NCBI GenBank assembly: GCA_013397455.1
Contig: VYZB01000383.1
Coordinates: 80,770-144,769, forward strand
DNA: 64,000 nt
DNA from: Crotophaga sulcirostris
Taxonomy: Eukaryota; Chordata; Aves; Cuculiformes; Crotophagidae
Direction: 5' to 3'
The stretch's first letter is position 1; every line of letters starts with the position of its first letter. A model generated the notes under the pieces. That model did not search any database and was not told the DNA's origin. It worked only from the letters and a program-made list of their open reading frames with translations. Made by a program: the position numbers and the translations under genes. Shown one piece after another: positions 1 through 11,290 of this stretch.

Positions 1-151
1 CCATCCATCCCCAGAGCCCAGCACCATCCATCCCCAGTGCCCAGCACCATCCATCCCCAGAGCCCAGCACCATCCATCCCCAGAGCCCAGCACCATCCAT
101 CCCCAGAGCCCAGCACCATCCATCCCCAGAGCCCAGCACCATCCATCCCCA
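1..151. repeat. Minisatellite, 23-bp unit, about 6.6 copies, cut by the window edge
   Basis: Unit ccatccatccccagagccc followed by agca, repeated from position 1. The second copy carries one change (agt for aga). The array ends at 151, and its start lies outside the window. Confidence 0.95.
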
Positions 152-177
152 TTCTTATTCAATAATGAGTAAGAATA

Positions 178-191
178 GGGGGGGGGGGGGG
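178..191. repeat. G14 homopolymer
   Basis: Fourteen consecutive G on the plus strand, just after the minisatellite and the AT-rich stretch attcaataatgagtaagaata. Confidence 0.9.
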
Positions 192-3100
192 TTCATTTTT
201 TTAACAAAAATAAAATGACCCCAGAAAGGAGGAATCACTGCTCTCAGTGAAGGCTTGGGGTGCCAAGGGCACCAGGAGCCCATTTTGGTCCCGTGAGCAC
301 CCACAGCAGTGCTGAGAGGGCACAGCTGGGCGAGGCAGGGGGTTGCCAAACCCCCAGCCCCAGCTCTGGGTGCCCGAGAGGGCTCAGGTGAGCTCAGGCC
401 AGGCTGAACCTGCCAGGAGCTGAGCTGTGCTGCACTGGTGCTGCTGATCCAGTGTCCATGGGACACAAAAGCAACTGGGGATTTCTGCTTACCTGGGTCA
501 GAGCTACAAGGCAAATAAATCTCTCCATTTATTTCTTATTGTTCACCAGAAGAGCCGGCCTATTGCAAGACTGGGACTAAATTTGTGCTGCTGTCAGTCT
601 GGGCAGGTGCTCCCTGTCTCCCAGGGCAAGAGGAGCTGGGTCTCAGATCAGAGCATCCCATTTAACTGCCCCAACCCAGTATCCTTAGCTCAGGACAATC
701 CCACAAGGCAGAGCTGAAGCTGGCCAGGAGACTGAATTTTCATTTCTAGAAAAAATAAAATCAAATGAAAATCCAAGATTTTGAAGAAAAAAATGGTTAG
801 TTCAGTGCCTGAAAGAAGACACTTTCCCTGGAAGCCAACTCGTGGTACAAGAAGCACCAGGGGCAACTGTGAGGCTGGGGGCTGGGGTTTGTGGGGCTGC
901 AGATGCTGCTGGGGGGCCCTGGCTTGGTGCAGCCCACCCAGAGCCACGAGCCCCACCTTCTGCTCCACAGACAAACCTCCCTCCCAGCAGCTTCTCCCAG
1001 TGCAGGGCACGGGGCCAGGCTGTCAGGGAAACCAGCAGGGTCCCATTAGCAGTTTTATCAAACTCAGTGGTTTCTGGCAGAACATTTCCATCTGGGTGAG
1101 TCAGCAGCCTTGGGAAGCGTTGGCTGGAGGTGGGTGCTCAGGGAAGCCCCCCAGGACACACACCTGGTCTGGCTGTGTGGACACCGTGCCCAGGGGGTAC
1201 CACACCACAAAACACCCCTGTGCTGGCTGATCCCACTCCAGTCTGTTCCTTGCCCACCAAAGACAAGCTCGTCCAAGCTGAGTTTCCACGTCAGGTGGAA
1301 CAACGTGCATCAGGTGGAGACAGCAGGGGGATTCACCCCAGGATCACTCACTGCTCAAGAGTTTCCCCTTTGTATGCTCAATCACATCATGATTTTATCA
1401 AAATTAGGCCTAGAGACAGGTCAATTTTATTACCCCGACTATTAATAAGTTTTCCTCATCTAAATTTTTCTTGCTAAGTCCAAGACTTCTTACCCGGTCA
1501 GCAGAGATCATCCACCTTCTCTGCATTCACCTATCCCATATTTGAGAGCTGCTCTCATGTCCACCTGGGCCCCTCGTTGCCCGTTACCCAACCCTGGCTG
1601 ATCTTGCTGGTAGACACCACGTTCTTGCTCATCTCTGGCCACCTTCCAACCTTCCTTCACAACCCTTGCCTGGAAATCCCCAGTGCCTTCATCCAGCAAG
1701 CCCTCGTGCTCTTCACAAGGATTTATGGCCTGAGTGCTGCTCGGCAGGGATGGGGCTGCGAGTGCTGCTGGGGAGATGCAGGAGATAGGGCAGGGGATGA
1801 AGGCACGGCGCGAGCCAGCAGATGGGAGACCTGCTGGGAACCCAGAAATGCTGCCAGCTCCCACTCCCTGCTCCAATGGCTGGGCAGTCAGCGTGCAGGG
1901 AGCAGGGGGAGGTCTTCAGCAGCAGGGTCACTGGAGTTCCACCTGCCCTAAAGCAGGGGACGGGCTCCAACAGGGCTCAGAGGGGGAAAACGAAGGCTGG
2001 GGACCCACAGCACAGACCAGGGTCACGGAGTCCGTGCTAGGGGAGGGCTTTTTTTTCCCTCCCATCTAATTTTTTTGTTGTTGTTTTTCAATCAGGATGG
2101 TTTACAGGAGGACTGAGGAACACTGAGTCTTGCCAGGCGGGGTGGGGCTGCTCACCTCCCCTCTCCCAGCAGCACCTGTGGGGCTGCAGAGCATCAGCTG
2201 CAGGTACCTCCCTGCAGGAAAAAGCAGGAAAAAACTGGCAGGGAGCGGAAACGTGACAAGCAGATTAGAAACCCAGCTCCTATTTATAGACCAGCAATGA
2301 GAAACTGCCCCTGCGACAGGGCCATCAGTTTAACCCTTCCAGCACCGAGCACCAACCACCAGCCCAGCCCACGCCAGAGGGGTCAGGGAGCATCTTGGCA
2401 CAGGGGAAGCAGGGGGCCCCTCGCCAGGGCACCCCATGGTGCAGAGGGGGCAGGAGGCAGTTCTGGGCATGATGGACCTTACAGAGCCACTCCAGCAAGG
2501 ATGGTGGGGATGGAGATGGGGCTACATGTGTAGAGATGTCAAGCCACTGGGCCGAAGAAGAGGATATCACAGTGTCCTGCTGCACAGCGGCCACAACAAG
2601 GCAAAAAAATTTTCTCTAAAGAGGAGGCAATGAATAGGCTTTAGGGGCAACTCCAGTGCTTCCATTCTCTTTTGAGATCCCTGAGCTTTGACAGGGCTGG
2701 TGGGCATGGGGGCCATTGCTTTGAAGGCTACTGCAAACCTGTTGTCCACTGATGTTCACAGGAGGCTGCTCCATCCTGTGAGATTGTGCCTCCTACCCCC
2801 TGTAGCTCCCCACCATGGTCACGCCAGAGCTTGTCAACAAGAGGACTTTGCCACCAACTCCCTGTCAAAGGGATTTGTTAAATCTAGTAGTGTTGCCAAG
2901 GAGAGGTCATGCAAACACCAAAAGACAGAGAGTTCACATTGCAAATGCCCCGTACACCCCATAGCTGGGACCAGGAGCTGAGCAGAGCATGGGGTGAGGG
3001 CCAGCAGGAAGTGACCAACACATCTCCAGGTCACAGGAATGGAGCACTTCCTGAGGGTCCCCTTTGACTACTACTCTACTGCTGTCATTTGAGGGTGCCT

Positions 3101-3338
3101 TTATGATATCCACACTCATTAAATATAAAAACTGGCTATTGCCAGCCTGCTCCTGCTTTCCTAGGTCTAGATTTCACCAAAAGTGGTGGCAAGCAGAGAC
3201 ACCTCTGGGGAGGGTGAGCTTCGTTGTGAAAAAACAAACCCCAAGGTTAGCCCTTAGCTCTCCTGAGCTGCCAGACTCCAGTGTGACTAAGTTTATCTGC
3301 AGGAGATGAGAAAGGGCTGCAACACTTAAAGAGCGTAG
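192..3338. other. Intergenic sequence, no gene recognised
   Basis: Moderately GC-rich sequence downstream of CLASP1. Open frames here are short, overlap each other on both strands and show no domain, splice signals or family resemblance. No repeats were recognised apart from short T-runs near 2050-2090. Confidence 0.6.
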
Positions 3339-3973
3339 ATTTAGATTGACTATAAGGAAGAATTTTTCTTACAATAAGAGCGAGGAGGCACTGGAACTGG
3401 TTGCCCAGAGGAGTTTTGGATGCTCCATCATTAGAAGTGGCCAAGCAGAGGCTTTGCTCAGGCTGTTTGGGTACCTGCCAAGGTGTGACAAAGCAGCATG
3501 GAGAGAAGACTAACAACGTGCAAGGACCTTGGGTTTTACGAGCCAATATTTCCTAAGCCATTGGCTGCACTCAGATCCCCAGGGAGAACCTGAAGCATGG
3601 AAGCATCTCCTGTGCTACAGCTGCAGGGGTCCAGGGGAGCACAGCAGCTCCAATGGTGTAATGGTCCTCCACTGAGGACCCTCCCTGGCAGGGCAGAGCC
3701 AAACATGGTTGGGGCACTCAGAGACTGACACTGCTGCTAAAGCAATGTTCTCCAGTCCCATGCAGGATCACATATAATCCCACAGTATTCATGAATGGAT
3801 CCATGACTGGGATCACAATGAGTGATGGTCTTTCTCTGGACCTAAACAAACACACATCGGTTGGATGGGGCTTTGAGCCACCTGACCGAGTGAACGATGT
3901 CCCAGCCCGTGGCAGGCAGGCTGGACTAGATGATCTGTAACCACCTGCTCCAACCCAAACCATTCTATGCTCC
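3339..3973 (+). mobile_element. CR1 3' end interrupted by a 0.41-kb insert
   Basis: The left CR1 part (3339-3442) reads gatttagattgactataagg and later gaggcactggaactggttgc. The right part (3861-3973) reads ttggatggggctttgagcc and ends ccaacccaaaccattctatg. Together they match the order of a CR1 3' end. The 3443-3855 segment separates the halves exactly where CR1 would continue, so it is an insertion into an older CR1. Confidence 0.8.
3443..3855. repeat. Direct duplication, copy 1 (413 bp)
   Basis: Begins aagcagaggctttgctc and ends near acctaaacaaacacaca. Nearly identical to 4923-5325 in the same orientation. The main difference is a short indel (catataatcccacagtattc here, catagtgctc in copy 2). 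Embedded in a CR1. No terminal repeats or target duplication were recognised. Confidence 0.9.
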
Positions 3974-4922
3974 TGTGAAAAAAAAAGATGTCCTAGCTGA
4001 TTAGCTGAGAGCTGGGGTTTGGTACCTGGCCAGCAACCACTGCCTGTAACAGAGATCCTTGGGTGTGAAGCTGCTGTGTGCTGGACACACCTGGGCTGTC
4101 CTGCACCACCTGCCAAGCAGCTCCTCTGTGGGCAGCAGCACACGGAGTATTTTTCACTCCGTTTCCCTTTCTGCAGCTCCCCTTGGCCGGGTGGTCCAGG
4201 CTCAGCCCTGCCCACTGCTCAGGGATGGCTGCACAGATGCAGGGCTGGGTGCAGGCAGGTTTCATTGCAATTCTCCATCATTTAAGCACCACACCTTGCC
4301 CCAACAAACACCCTCAGCTATAGGCCTCAGCCCTCTGCACGCAGAGCCTGTCCAGCCCTTCTCCCTCTTGCTTGTGTCAACAGCTATTTTTATAAAATTG
4401 CTTTTCTTCACTTCTTAATTGATCTAAATCCTTTCCCTTAGCTTTCTTGTTAAAGGTGGATTTAAAGAGAAGGAGTTCATTATCTCAGCCATTTTTGAGT
4501 CACCAATTTCATCCCTCTCCTCATTAATTACTCATTACCTCTTGCTCTGGAGGGCTGCTTTGTTCCCCATGTGTTTGTGAGCAGCTTCCCCAGCGCCCTG
4601 TAATCCCCCCAGCCCCGCGTTAGCTCCGTCTGGTTTACGCTGCCTCCGCTTTCCCCTCGGCTGCTTCCCGCTCTCCTCCACTCCCAAGCCAGCTCTTGCC
4701 TATTTATTGCACCCAGGCAGCTGTGTCCTGCTCAGCCCTCCTGCAGCCACCTGGCCCCAGGTGCCTTGGTGGGTCAAAGCCCCGTGAGCATCGTCTCTGT
4801 GCATCAAGCCTGCCCCAAGCACCCATCGCGCTGGCCCCCGTGCTGGGCAGCAAGGAGAGCCACTGGCTCCCAGTCATTGGGTTGGCACAGGAGTTTGGGT
4901 ATAAATAGCCCTTTTTTTTGGA
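3974..4922. other. Intergenic spacer between duplication copies
   Basis: No gene recognised. A GC/CT-rich stretch lies at 4575-4690. A TATA-like tataaatag lies at 4900-4908 with an ATTGG (inverted CCAAT) at 4876-4880, about 20 bp upstream. No transcript evidence can be read from the sequence. Confidence 0.5.
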
Positions 4923-5325
4923 AAGCAGAGGCTTTGCTCGGGCTGTTTGGGTACCTGCCAAGGTGTGACAAAGCAGCATGGAGAGAAGACTAACAACGTG
5001 CAAGGACCTTGGGTTTTACGAGCCAATATTTCCTAAGCCATTGGCTGCACTCAGATCCCCAGGGAGAACCTGAAGCATGGAAGCATCTCCTGTGCTACAG
5101 CTGCAGGGGTCCAGGGGAGCACAGCAGCTCCAATGGTGTAATGGGCCTCCACTGAGGACCTTCCCTGGCAGGGCAGAGCCAAACATGGTTGGGGCACTCA
5201 GAGACTGACACTGCTGCTAAAGCAACGCTCTCCAGTCCCATGCAGGATCACATAGTGCTCATGAATGGATCCATGACTGGGATCACAATGAGTGATGGTC
5301 TTTCTCTGGACCTAAACAAATACAC
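4923..5325. repeat. Direct duplication, copy 2 (403 bp)
   Basis: The second copy of 3443-3855, 1.48 kb further right. It is not flanked by CR1, so it may be the source copy. The left junction follows a T8 run, and the right junction is near acctaaacaaatacacaa. Confidence 0.9.
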
Positions 5326-7014
5326 AACCACCCAGTGTCTGCTGGCAGCAGACCCCTGTCCATCCCAGCCAGATGCCAAGGCTGACTTCCATGCCCTTGT
5401 TGCCCCAGCAGATTCTGAAAAGCCTTGCAAAGACTTTTTTGCCCACTACAGCAAGGGATGGAGACGTAGTCTGTCAGCATTACAAGCAGTTCTGCACTGA
5501 GTCTCCTCTCCTCGGCCCCCACAAAGGGTTTTGCAAGGACTGCCCAGTTTTAGCACATGTCAGGGAAATCCAGCTGCCCAGCTCAGCTTGTCCAACACCA
5601 CATTTGCAATGCCTCAGACTTCAGAGCTTTCCCAGATCCCTCAGGCCTACGATGCTACTTTGGGCCAGGATCTGGAGCTTTACAAGGCACAGACCAGATA
5701 GAGCTCTATTCATTCTCTTTTCCCTTTTGTATAACCACAGGTACCTGGGACTGCTGGAGACAAAAAACCACCCGGGAAGTGCTGTGAGAAGAATCCAGGG
5801 TCACTGGGCAAGGCTGGACCTTCCCTCGCACTGCTCTGACATGTGGTAGAGTCAAAAAAGACCCCACCACTGCAGGGGTGAGATGGTCCATCTGCAGCAG
5901 GGACAGTCATCACTGCTCCTCACGCCCAGCTGGGCCCCTGAATCCTGGTCGAGAAGGGTCCCTGGGCAGGGTTTGGTGGCAGCTGGGAGTGCCAGGAGAC
6001 ACCAGCAAGGCTGCTGATGCTGAGAAGGGCCTGCAGCCAAACAAAAGCATCGCTTGGCTGAAGCTTCTCCCCAGAATTGTCAGACTTGTTCTAGCTCAGT
6101 AACTGGCTGCAAAGTAAAAAAGGGCAGACAAAATAATCCTTCTGCAGGAGGGGAGGGAGAAAGAGCATAATTTAACTAGGAGTGCCTTATCCAGCATGGC
6201 CAGAACCACCTGAATGCTGCTGCTCACACCCTGTAACACTCTCCATGCACTCCGCACCAAAAGCCTCCCTGATCAGGTACCTCAGCCTCCTGTGCTCTCC
6301 TGACTCCCTTGCACCCACCATAAGATGTTCAAGGAACTTCTACCTTGATGCTAAGGGAACAGCACCAAAGTCAAAGCGTGGAACGGTTTCTCTATGGCTT
6401 CACCACAGATTTTCAAGCTCTGATGAGCTGTTATTCCCCCAGGATAAGACACCAGCACGAGCTGCCCAGCCACTTCAAAGTGGCTTGAAAGTGCTTTGGT
6501 ACCAAGCAGAGACCTGTGCAGTTCCCAGCACCCCTTCACCTCCCCAAACACTTCATCACCCAAATTTCTACTGCCACGTATTTTAAAACCTCCACAGTTC
6601 TCTTAAGGAGCCCCGTAGCCCAAGCATCTTCTGAAGCCTTTGCTCTTTGAGTTCCGTGACTTTGCATGGGACCACCAGCTCCCAAGCAGCATATGGCTCT
6701 CCAGTTTGTAATGTCATAAGAATCCCCCAAATACATGACTTCTCAAAAGCTTTTAAAAGCTAACAGCAAAAGACCAGCACCCCAAAAAGATGAGCTGCCT
6801 GCTGGCCACAATGCCACTGAGACCAGTGCCTGTAGGGAACAGCCAGCCCACCAGCATCCTCCAAGACATCCATGGAAACACAGCAGCCAGAGTAGGAATA
6901 AGAGCAAATCCTTTCCAAGCAAAAGATTGCTGGAATGAAGAGCTGTGTTGGATAAGGAATCTACTTTAGTATTTCTCCCCCAAAAAAAGAAACCCAACTT
7001 CCATTTAGTCTAGG
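5326..7014. other. Intergenic sequence just downstream of CLASP1
   Basis: Nothing recognised: no conserved open frame, RNA gene or repeat family. It may contain downstream cleavage elements of CLASP1 close to 7000. Confidence 0.5.
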
Positions 7015-7029
7015 GCAAACTCAAAAGGT

Positions 7030-7035
7030 TTTAAT
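7030..7035 (-). terminator. Candidate poly(A) signal ATTAAA
   Basis: The plus strand reads tttaat, giving ATTAAA on the transcript strand immediately after an A19 run (7035-7053). Cleavage would fall roughly at 7010-7020. The neighbouring A-run makes oligo-dT mispriming a possible confounder for any cDNA evidence. Confidence 0.5.
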
Positions 7036-7053
7036 TTTTTTTTTTTTTTTTTT
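7035..7053. repeat. T19 run (A19 on the transcript strand)
   Basis: Homopolymer directly upstream, in transcript direction, of the candidate ATTAAA. One of several long A/T runs in the distal UTR. Confidence 0.9.
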
Positions 7054-7810
7054 AGCAAATTCTATCACATAAATGTTAACAAAAAAACATCTGTACAATT
7101 GCCATGGTACACTCAAAAGTGAAACAAATAAGATATAAATACAGATATGGATGTAACATGACGAAAGCAAAAAAAAAAAAAAATAGAAAAAAATACATGC
7201 GCATGAACACAGTGCCAACAAAGTCACTTCTCATGGCTGGCATTTGTCAGAGCAGTTTTTACTTCCCATTTAAAACACTGTTAGCAACATCCTGCTGTAT
7301 TCTACAAACGTCTATTCTTCTGTCCCTTAATATGTAGTATTATGCTTGATAAATAAAGGGGTGGGGAGAAAAGGATTTGATGACGAAGATGCAAGTTACA
7401 TTACTTATACAGGTTATTGGTAAGCTAGTAATAAGCAATAAAAAAGACAGTCTCGTATTGTATTGTAATCCAGGCAAGCACACATAGTGTACCTTAAGAA
7501 AGCCACATGCCTCGATATTTCTGCACTACATGAGAACTACAGGACGTAGACCTGTGGGGCGGATGGATCCCGTATTTGCCCATGCCCACGGAGCACTGGT
7601 GCAGCCAATGGCAGAAAAAAAACATCCACATCTGAGATTTCAGCAACCTTGCAGCCAGGAGCCGCTGTCTGCTGAGAGTTTTCTCCCATTCAGACTTTTA
7701 AAGCATGGTGGGAAAATAAAATTCACTTTTTTTTTCCTTTTTTTTTTCTCTTTTCTTTTTTTTTTTTAAGGTATGAAAAATTGAAGCCCTGCATAATGGG
7801 CAGCAAGAGG

Positions 7811-7828
7811 AAAAAAAAAAAAAAAAAA
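7811..7828. repeat. A18 run
   Basis: Homopolymer within the candidate 3' UTR, with a T-rich tract at 7729-7768 just to its left. Confidence 0.9.
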
Positions 7829-9719
7829 GGCAGCTGCAGTAGGTGGCTACTGCTGGGAGAAGGTGAACACAAGCTTCACCGGTGCGGTGAGGCACTGCCA
7901 GCATGCAGATCTTTCTCTGCAAGCACGTGTGGACACTGTGATTTGTAGCCAGAGAGACCTTTATGCTTGCTGAAGAGAAAACAAAATGATTGTACAGCTT
8001 GTTGAAGTCAGAACACTGGAGATCAGAGAGGTGACATTCAGAGCTAGCCCTTTGAGTACTTCAAAGGAACACAAAAAAACCCCTGGGTCATGTTCAACAT
8101 ACTAACCAACCTTACTATGTACATTTTACGCAATGATTTATAAATACCTAAGCAGAACGCTCTCTACTGTGTACAGGTATAACATACTTCTAGAGTACTC
8201 AAAGGATGAACAGTCCTCAACTGACTCGCAGAACAAAATCAGAGTAGCACGTTCATGAGCATCTGTTGACAAAGAGAACCCAATCTGATTCAGAAAGTAA
8301 GGCCTGGTTCTACCATTTGCAGCCCCAAGTGTGCCAATCTTACTGGAAAACACACTCCTCGCCGGAGGTGCGCCCGGCTTTCGAAGGACGAGCGGTCAGC
8401 TCCTCCTGTAGTGTCAGCCCACGTGCTAGGGTCAGTTCAGGGACGTTACAGTGCGTTCACTCTCAGTGCATACTAACAGGATTTTATAAAATATACAAAA
8501 TCATTTGAGAAGGAATTCAATTCCTGGAGGTTTGCTACAGTGTGCCATTAAAAAAAATATTAAACAAACAGTAAACGGTGATGGACCAAGCTCCAACCCA
8601 GCTGGGAGGGACTACGCGCCGTCTGGTCAGCTATGCTGACCTTATGAACTAGAACAAAAGATGCTGAACTGAGATGGGGAGAAAGAGAGGCATAAATACT
8701 AAGCAGTTAGAAAAAAAATAAAATAACAAAAAAAACCCCAAACCCACTACTAAAAGTTCAAACGAGACAGCTAACTGCTGCCAACGAGTCGGCTCAAGAT
8801 TTCCTCAAAAGGGAAAATAAATTTGTGTTTGAATTATTTAAAAAACTAAAAAAAGAAGAATATTCTAACAAGCATACTGAAAGATGTTGAAAAGGAATGG
8901 TCCACAGAAATGGAGACGCCAACCACGGAGCAGCCAATCCTCCCTCTAGTGAGGATGGCATTTCTGAGCCTGCGGAAAGACCCTGGGGGAATCCCACACC
9001 CCAGGATCACACGGTTTCTCCTGCCATGGCATTGCTCATTGGAAAAGAAGAGGAAACTTGCCCTGCCAGCAAAAGCCTGGACACATCTCGACAAACTGAG
9101 GAGCAGGTCACCTCCTCCACTCTCATGTCAGCAAAAGGAAAGGGACTGACAAGCTTTGCAGCCTGGTCCTGCACAGACCCCACCAGCCCCAACCCCTTCT
9201 GAGCTGGGGACTGGGAGGGGAGCTGGCACCAAGCGCCACCTCTCAGCGTAACTGCTGGAGCCAGGGCTGAGACACACAGGGATGAACTGATGGAAAGGGA
9301 GGACAATGGGGCTTTACCCTCCCTGCTGCACTACTGGAAACTCATGTTCTCAGTAGGCTACCGAGGTGTCCCTTCAGCTCCCCAAAGTGGAAATGAAGAG
9401 GGGCTGGAGAGAGACCGAGGCACTGAGAGCAACCTGGAAGCACACACCCACCAGCAGAGCTGCAGGTCCACCACCCTCTTGAATCACTGGCACTGGGGGC
9501 AAAAACTCAGTTCTGGTCCATGGCAGGTTTGGGGGGTGGGTGTGTGTCAGCAAGGATCCAGCCCAGGGTCAAACACAGCACTAGCATCCTCCTGCTTCTC
9601 CTGGTTACAGGCAGAGGCCGGGGAGCTCCCCCTCTGCAAACAGAAGGGTGTCCCTTCGGAGAAGGCTGGTGCTGTGGGGTACTCGACCGCTGCTGGTTGA
9701 GCTCTGGCTTGGTCTGTGT

Positions 9720-9898
9720 CAGGGGTGTCAAACTCACAGGTCCCACCGTGCTCCTGCAGGGGAACACGTGTCACTCTGCACACGTGATGAGCAGGAGCGT
9801 AGGGGCAAGGAGCTTGGTGCTGCCACCAGGTAGAAACAAGGTGCTGGGCTGGATAAAACAAGGTGGAGGGCAGGAGGGCTGCGAGTTTGACACCCCTG
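9720..9898. mobile_element. hAT-type MITE, 179 bp, with TIRs and 8-bp TSD
   Basis: Perfect 16-bp terminal inverted repeats CAGGGGTGTCAAACTC (9720-9735) and GAGTTTGACACCCCTG (9883-9898). They are flanked by 8-bp direct repeats gtctgtgt (9712-9719) and ctctgtgt (9899-9906), which differ at one base. An 8-bp duplication and CAG...CTG ends are typical of hAT elements (Charlie-like group). It is too short to encode a transposase. It lies inside the candidate CLASP1 3' UTR. Confidence 0.85.
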
Positions 9899-10013
9899 CT
9901 CTGTGTCCTCAGATGTGCCCAGCTGCACCCTCACCCAGAGCACCCTGTTGCCAGCAGTGCCCAGAGAGGGCCCCCGCACTCCTCCCCAATGCAGAGTGCC
10001 CAGCAGGGCTGGT

Positions 10014-10029
10014 GGGGGGGGGGGGGGGG
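10014..10029. repeat. G16 run (C16 in the CLASP1 transcript)
   Basis: Sixteen G on the plus strand after ggct ggt. In the UTR it would read C16, a possible PCBP/hnRNP K-type site. The length is prone to polymerase slippage and sequencing error. Confidence 0.9.
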
Positions 10030-11203
10030 CTGGCCTGGAAGGAGGAGGTTTGGAAAGGCCACAAACAGCTCTGCAGGCTCTTCAGGCACAGGAGGGGTGG
10101 GGCATTATCCCAGATGGCTCAGCAGGAGCTTCCACAGGGTCTTTTTGTTGGGTTTCAAATGCCCTTTCTGTCCTCTGGGATGAACGTTTTGGCCAAAGCA
10201 CAAAGGAGCTGTGGGGACAAAACACCAGTGGGTCAGGTCAAAGCAGAAGATCAGCCCTTTAGATGCTACAAGACTTCAAGAAAAATGCAGGCAGGTTCAC
10301 AAGGCAGCACTGAGAAACAGCCCCCCCTGCCCCCCCATGGCCACACTCACAGCCCCCCACCTAACCCCAGCGTCCCATCGCAGGCACTGGTCCCAGAACT
10401 GGGTCTCGGGTTCCCTTTGGGAAACACCAAGTAACCTGGAGAGTCTTTTGAGTGTATGAAAGAGCCGAATGGGTTGGGAGGGGAGAAATATTTACAGAGT
10501 CAATGAAAGGAGCAAGAGCCCAGCTGTTTTGCACTGCACAGCTGACTAGAGAGCAGTTACAGAGAGATCAGCCCACCGGAGGTCTGCCAGAACAACTATG
10601 TACAAAAACTCAGATGTTTAAAAATATCCTTCTTTTTCATTACTCACTTGATATCTCTCAGTATTAAAGCATCTGAGGCTGGAATCACAGCCACATCTGC
10701 AAAGATCTCCCCACAGAGAGCCCTGCATGTTAGGCAAGGGAGTACAAAACAGGACAACAAGACTTGTCAGAAGAGTTGAACCGAGCCCAAACGGCTGCGG
10801 CCACGGGGAGAGAGCAGGTAACTAGAGCACAGAAACCAAAACTGGGTATTAACTAAACCAACAAGATTTGTTTGACCTTTACGCACGTCCAGGTTCTTGG
10901 ACTCAGTTTTGAATGCTAACCTAAACATATTTCCAAGATTTCAGCAGGCTCTAAAAATATGTTTAAGTGTGGCTTTCTGTTGTTCGCTTGTAATGAAGAC
11001 TGCAACACAGACCTTGCTTCCTTTACATTCAATACCAGTAAAGATTCTACACAAAAGCTTTTAAGGGACTAAAATACTGATTGCAATAAATATCTGCATG
11101 GCCTCCTTGAGCTGATGGAGTGCGCCAGTGAAGAGTAGCAGAAAGGTCTCTGAGAGGCACCGTTGATTGCTTCTAAGTCTACGCATATGTCCACATATCT
11201 CCA

Positions 11204-11290
11204 TTAACTGTGCGTTGAAATATCTGAAGAGGAACTGCTGTTGCTGTTGGTGGTCTGGGCCCTCTTTATGTACAAGTTTAGTAGCTTCAT
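11204..11290 (-). CDS. CLASP1: CLASP1 terminal coding exon with stop (residues 711-738)
   Basis: The coding part of the last exon: [28 protein letters not shown], then TAA at 11206-11204. The acceptor is tttttttcag. The serine-rich tail is diagnostic for CLASP1. The exon continues into the 3' UTR toward lower coordinates. Confidence 0.98.
   Translation of the reverse strand: MKLLNLYIKRAQTTNSNSSSSSDISTHS

Larger units (their letters stand above)
7015..11203 (-). other. CLASP1: Candidate CLASP1 3' UTR (about 4.2 kb)
   Basis: The minus strand after the TAA at 11204 contains no further convincing coding sequence. The first clear poly(A)-signal variant is ATTAAA at 7030-7035, so the UTR is placed between these. 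The distal part (7035-8900) is A/T-rich with long homopolymer runs. The middle (9100-10450) is GC-rich and holds a hAT-type MITE (9720-9898) and a C16 run on the transcript strand (10014-10029). The 3' end is inferred; a shorter isoform could use a non-canonical signal such as TATAAA near 8138 or 8480. Confidence 0.6.

Noticed and set aside
3718..4215. A 165-residue open frame on the minus strand over the duplicated segment
   Set aside because: It crosses the insertion/CR1 junction and has no homologue that I recognise; the same frame is disrupted in copy 2.
4575..4690. A CpG-island promoter of a neighbouring gene
   Set aside because: The GC/CT-rich stretch is short, with few CpG, and no first exon follows on either strand.
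3443..5325. The duplicated 0.41-kb segments as the two LTRs of a small provirus
   Set aside because: The CR1 right half follows copy 1 directly instead of copy 2, the ends are not TG...CA, and no primer-binding site, polypurine tract or retroviral frame lies between the copies.
9520..10434. A 304-residue open frame on the plus strand
   Set aside because: It lies antisense to the candidate CLASP1 3' UTR, runs through the MITE and the G16 run, and has low-complexity Gly/Pro/Arg composition with no family resemblance. GC-rich sequence readily gives such frames.
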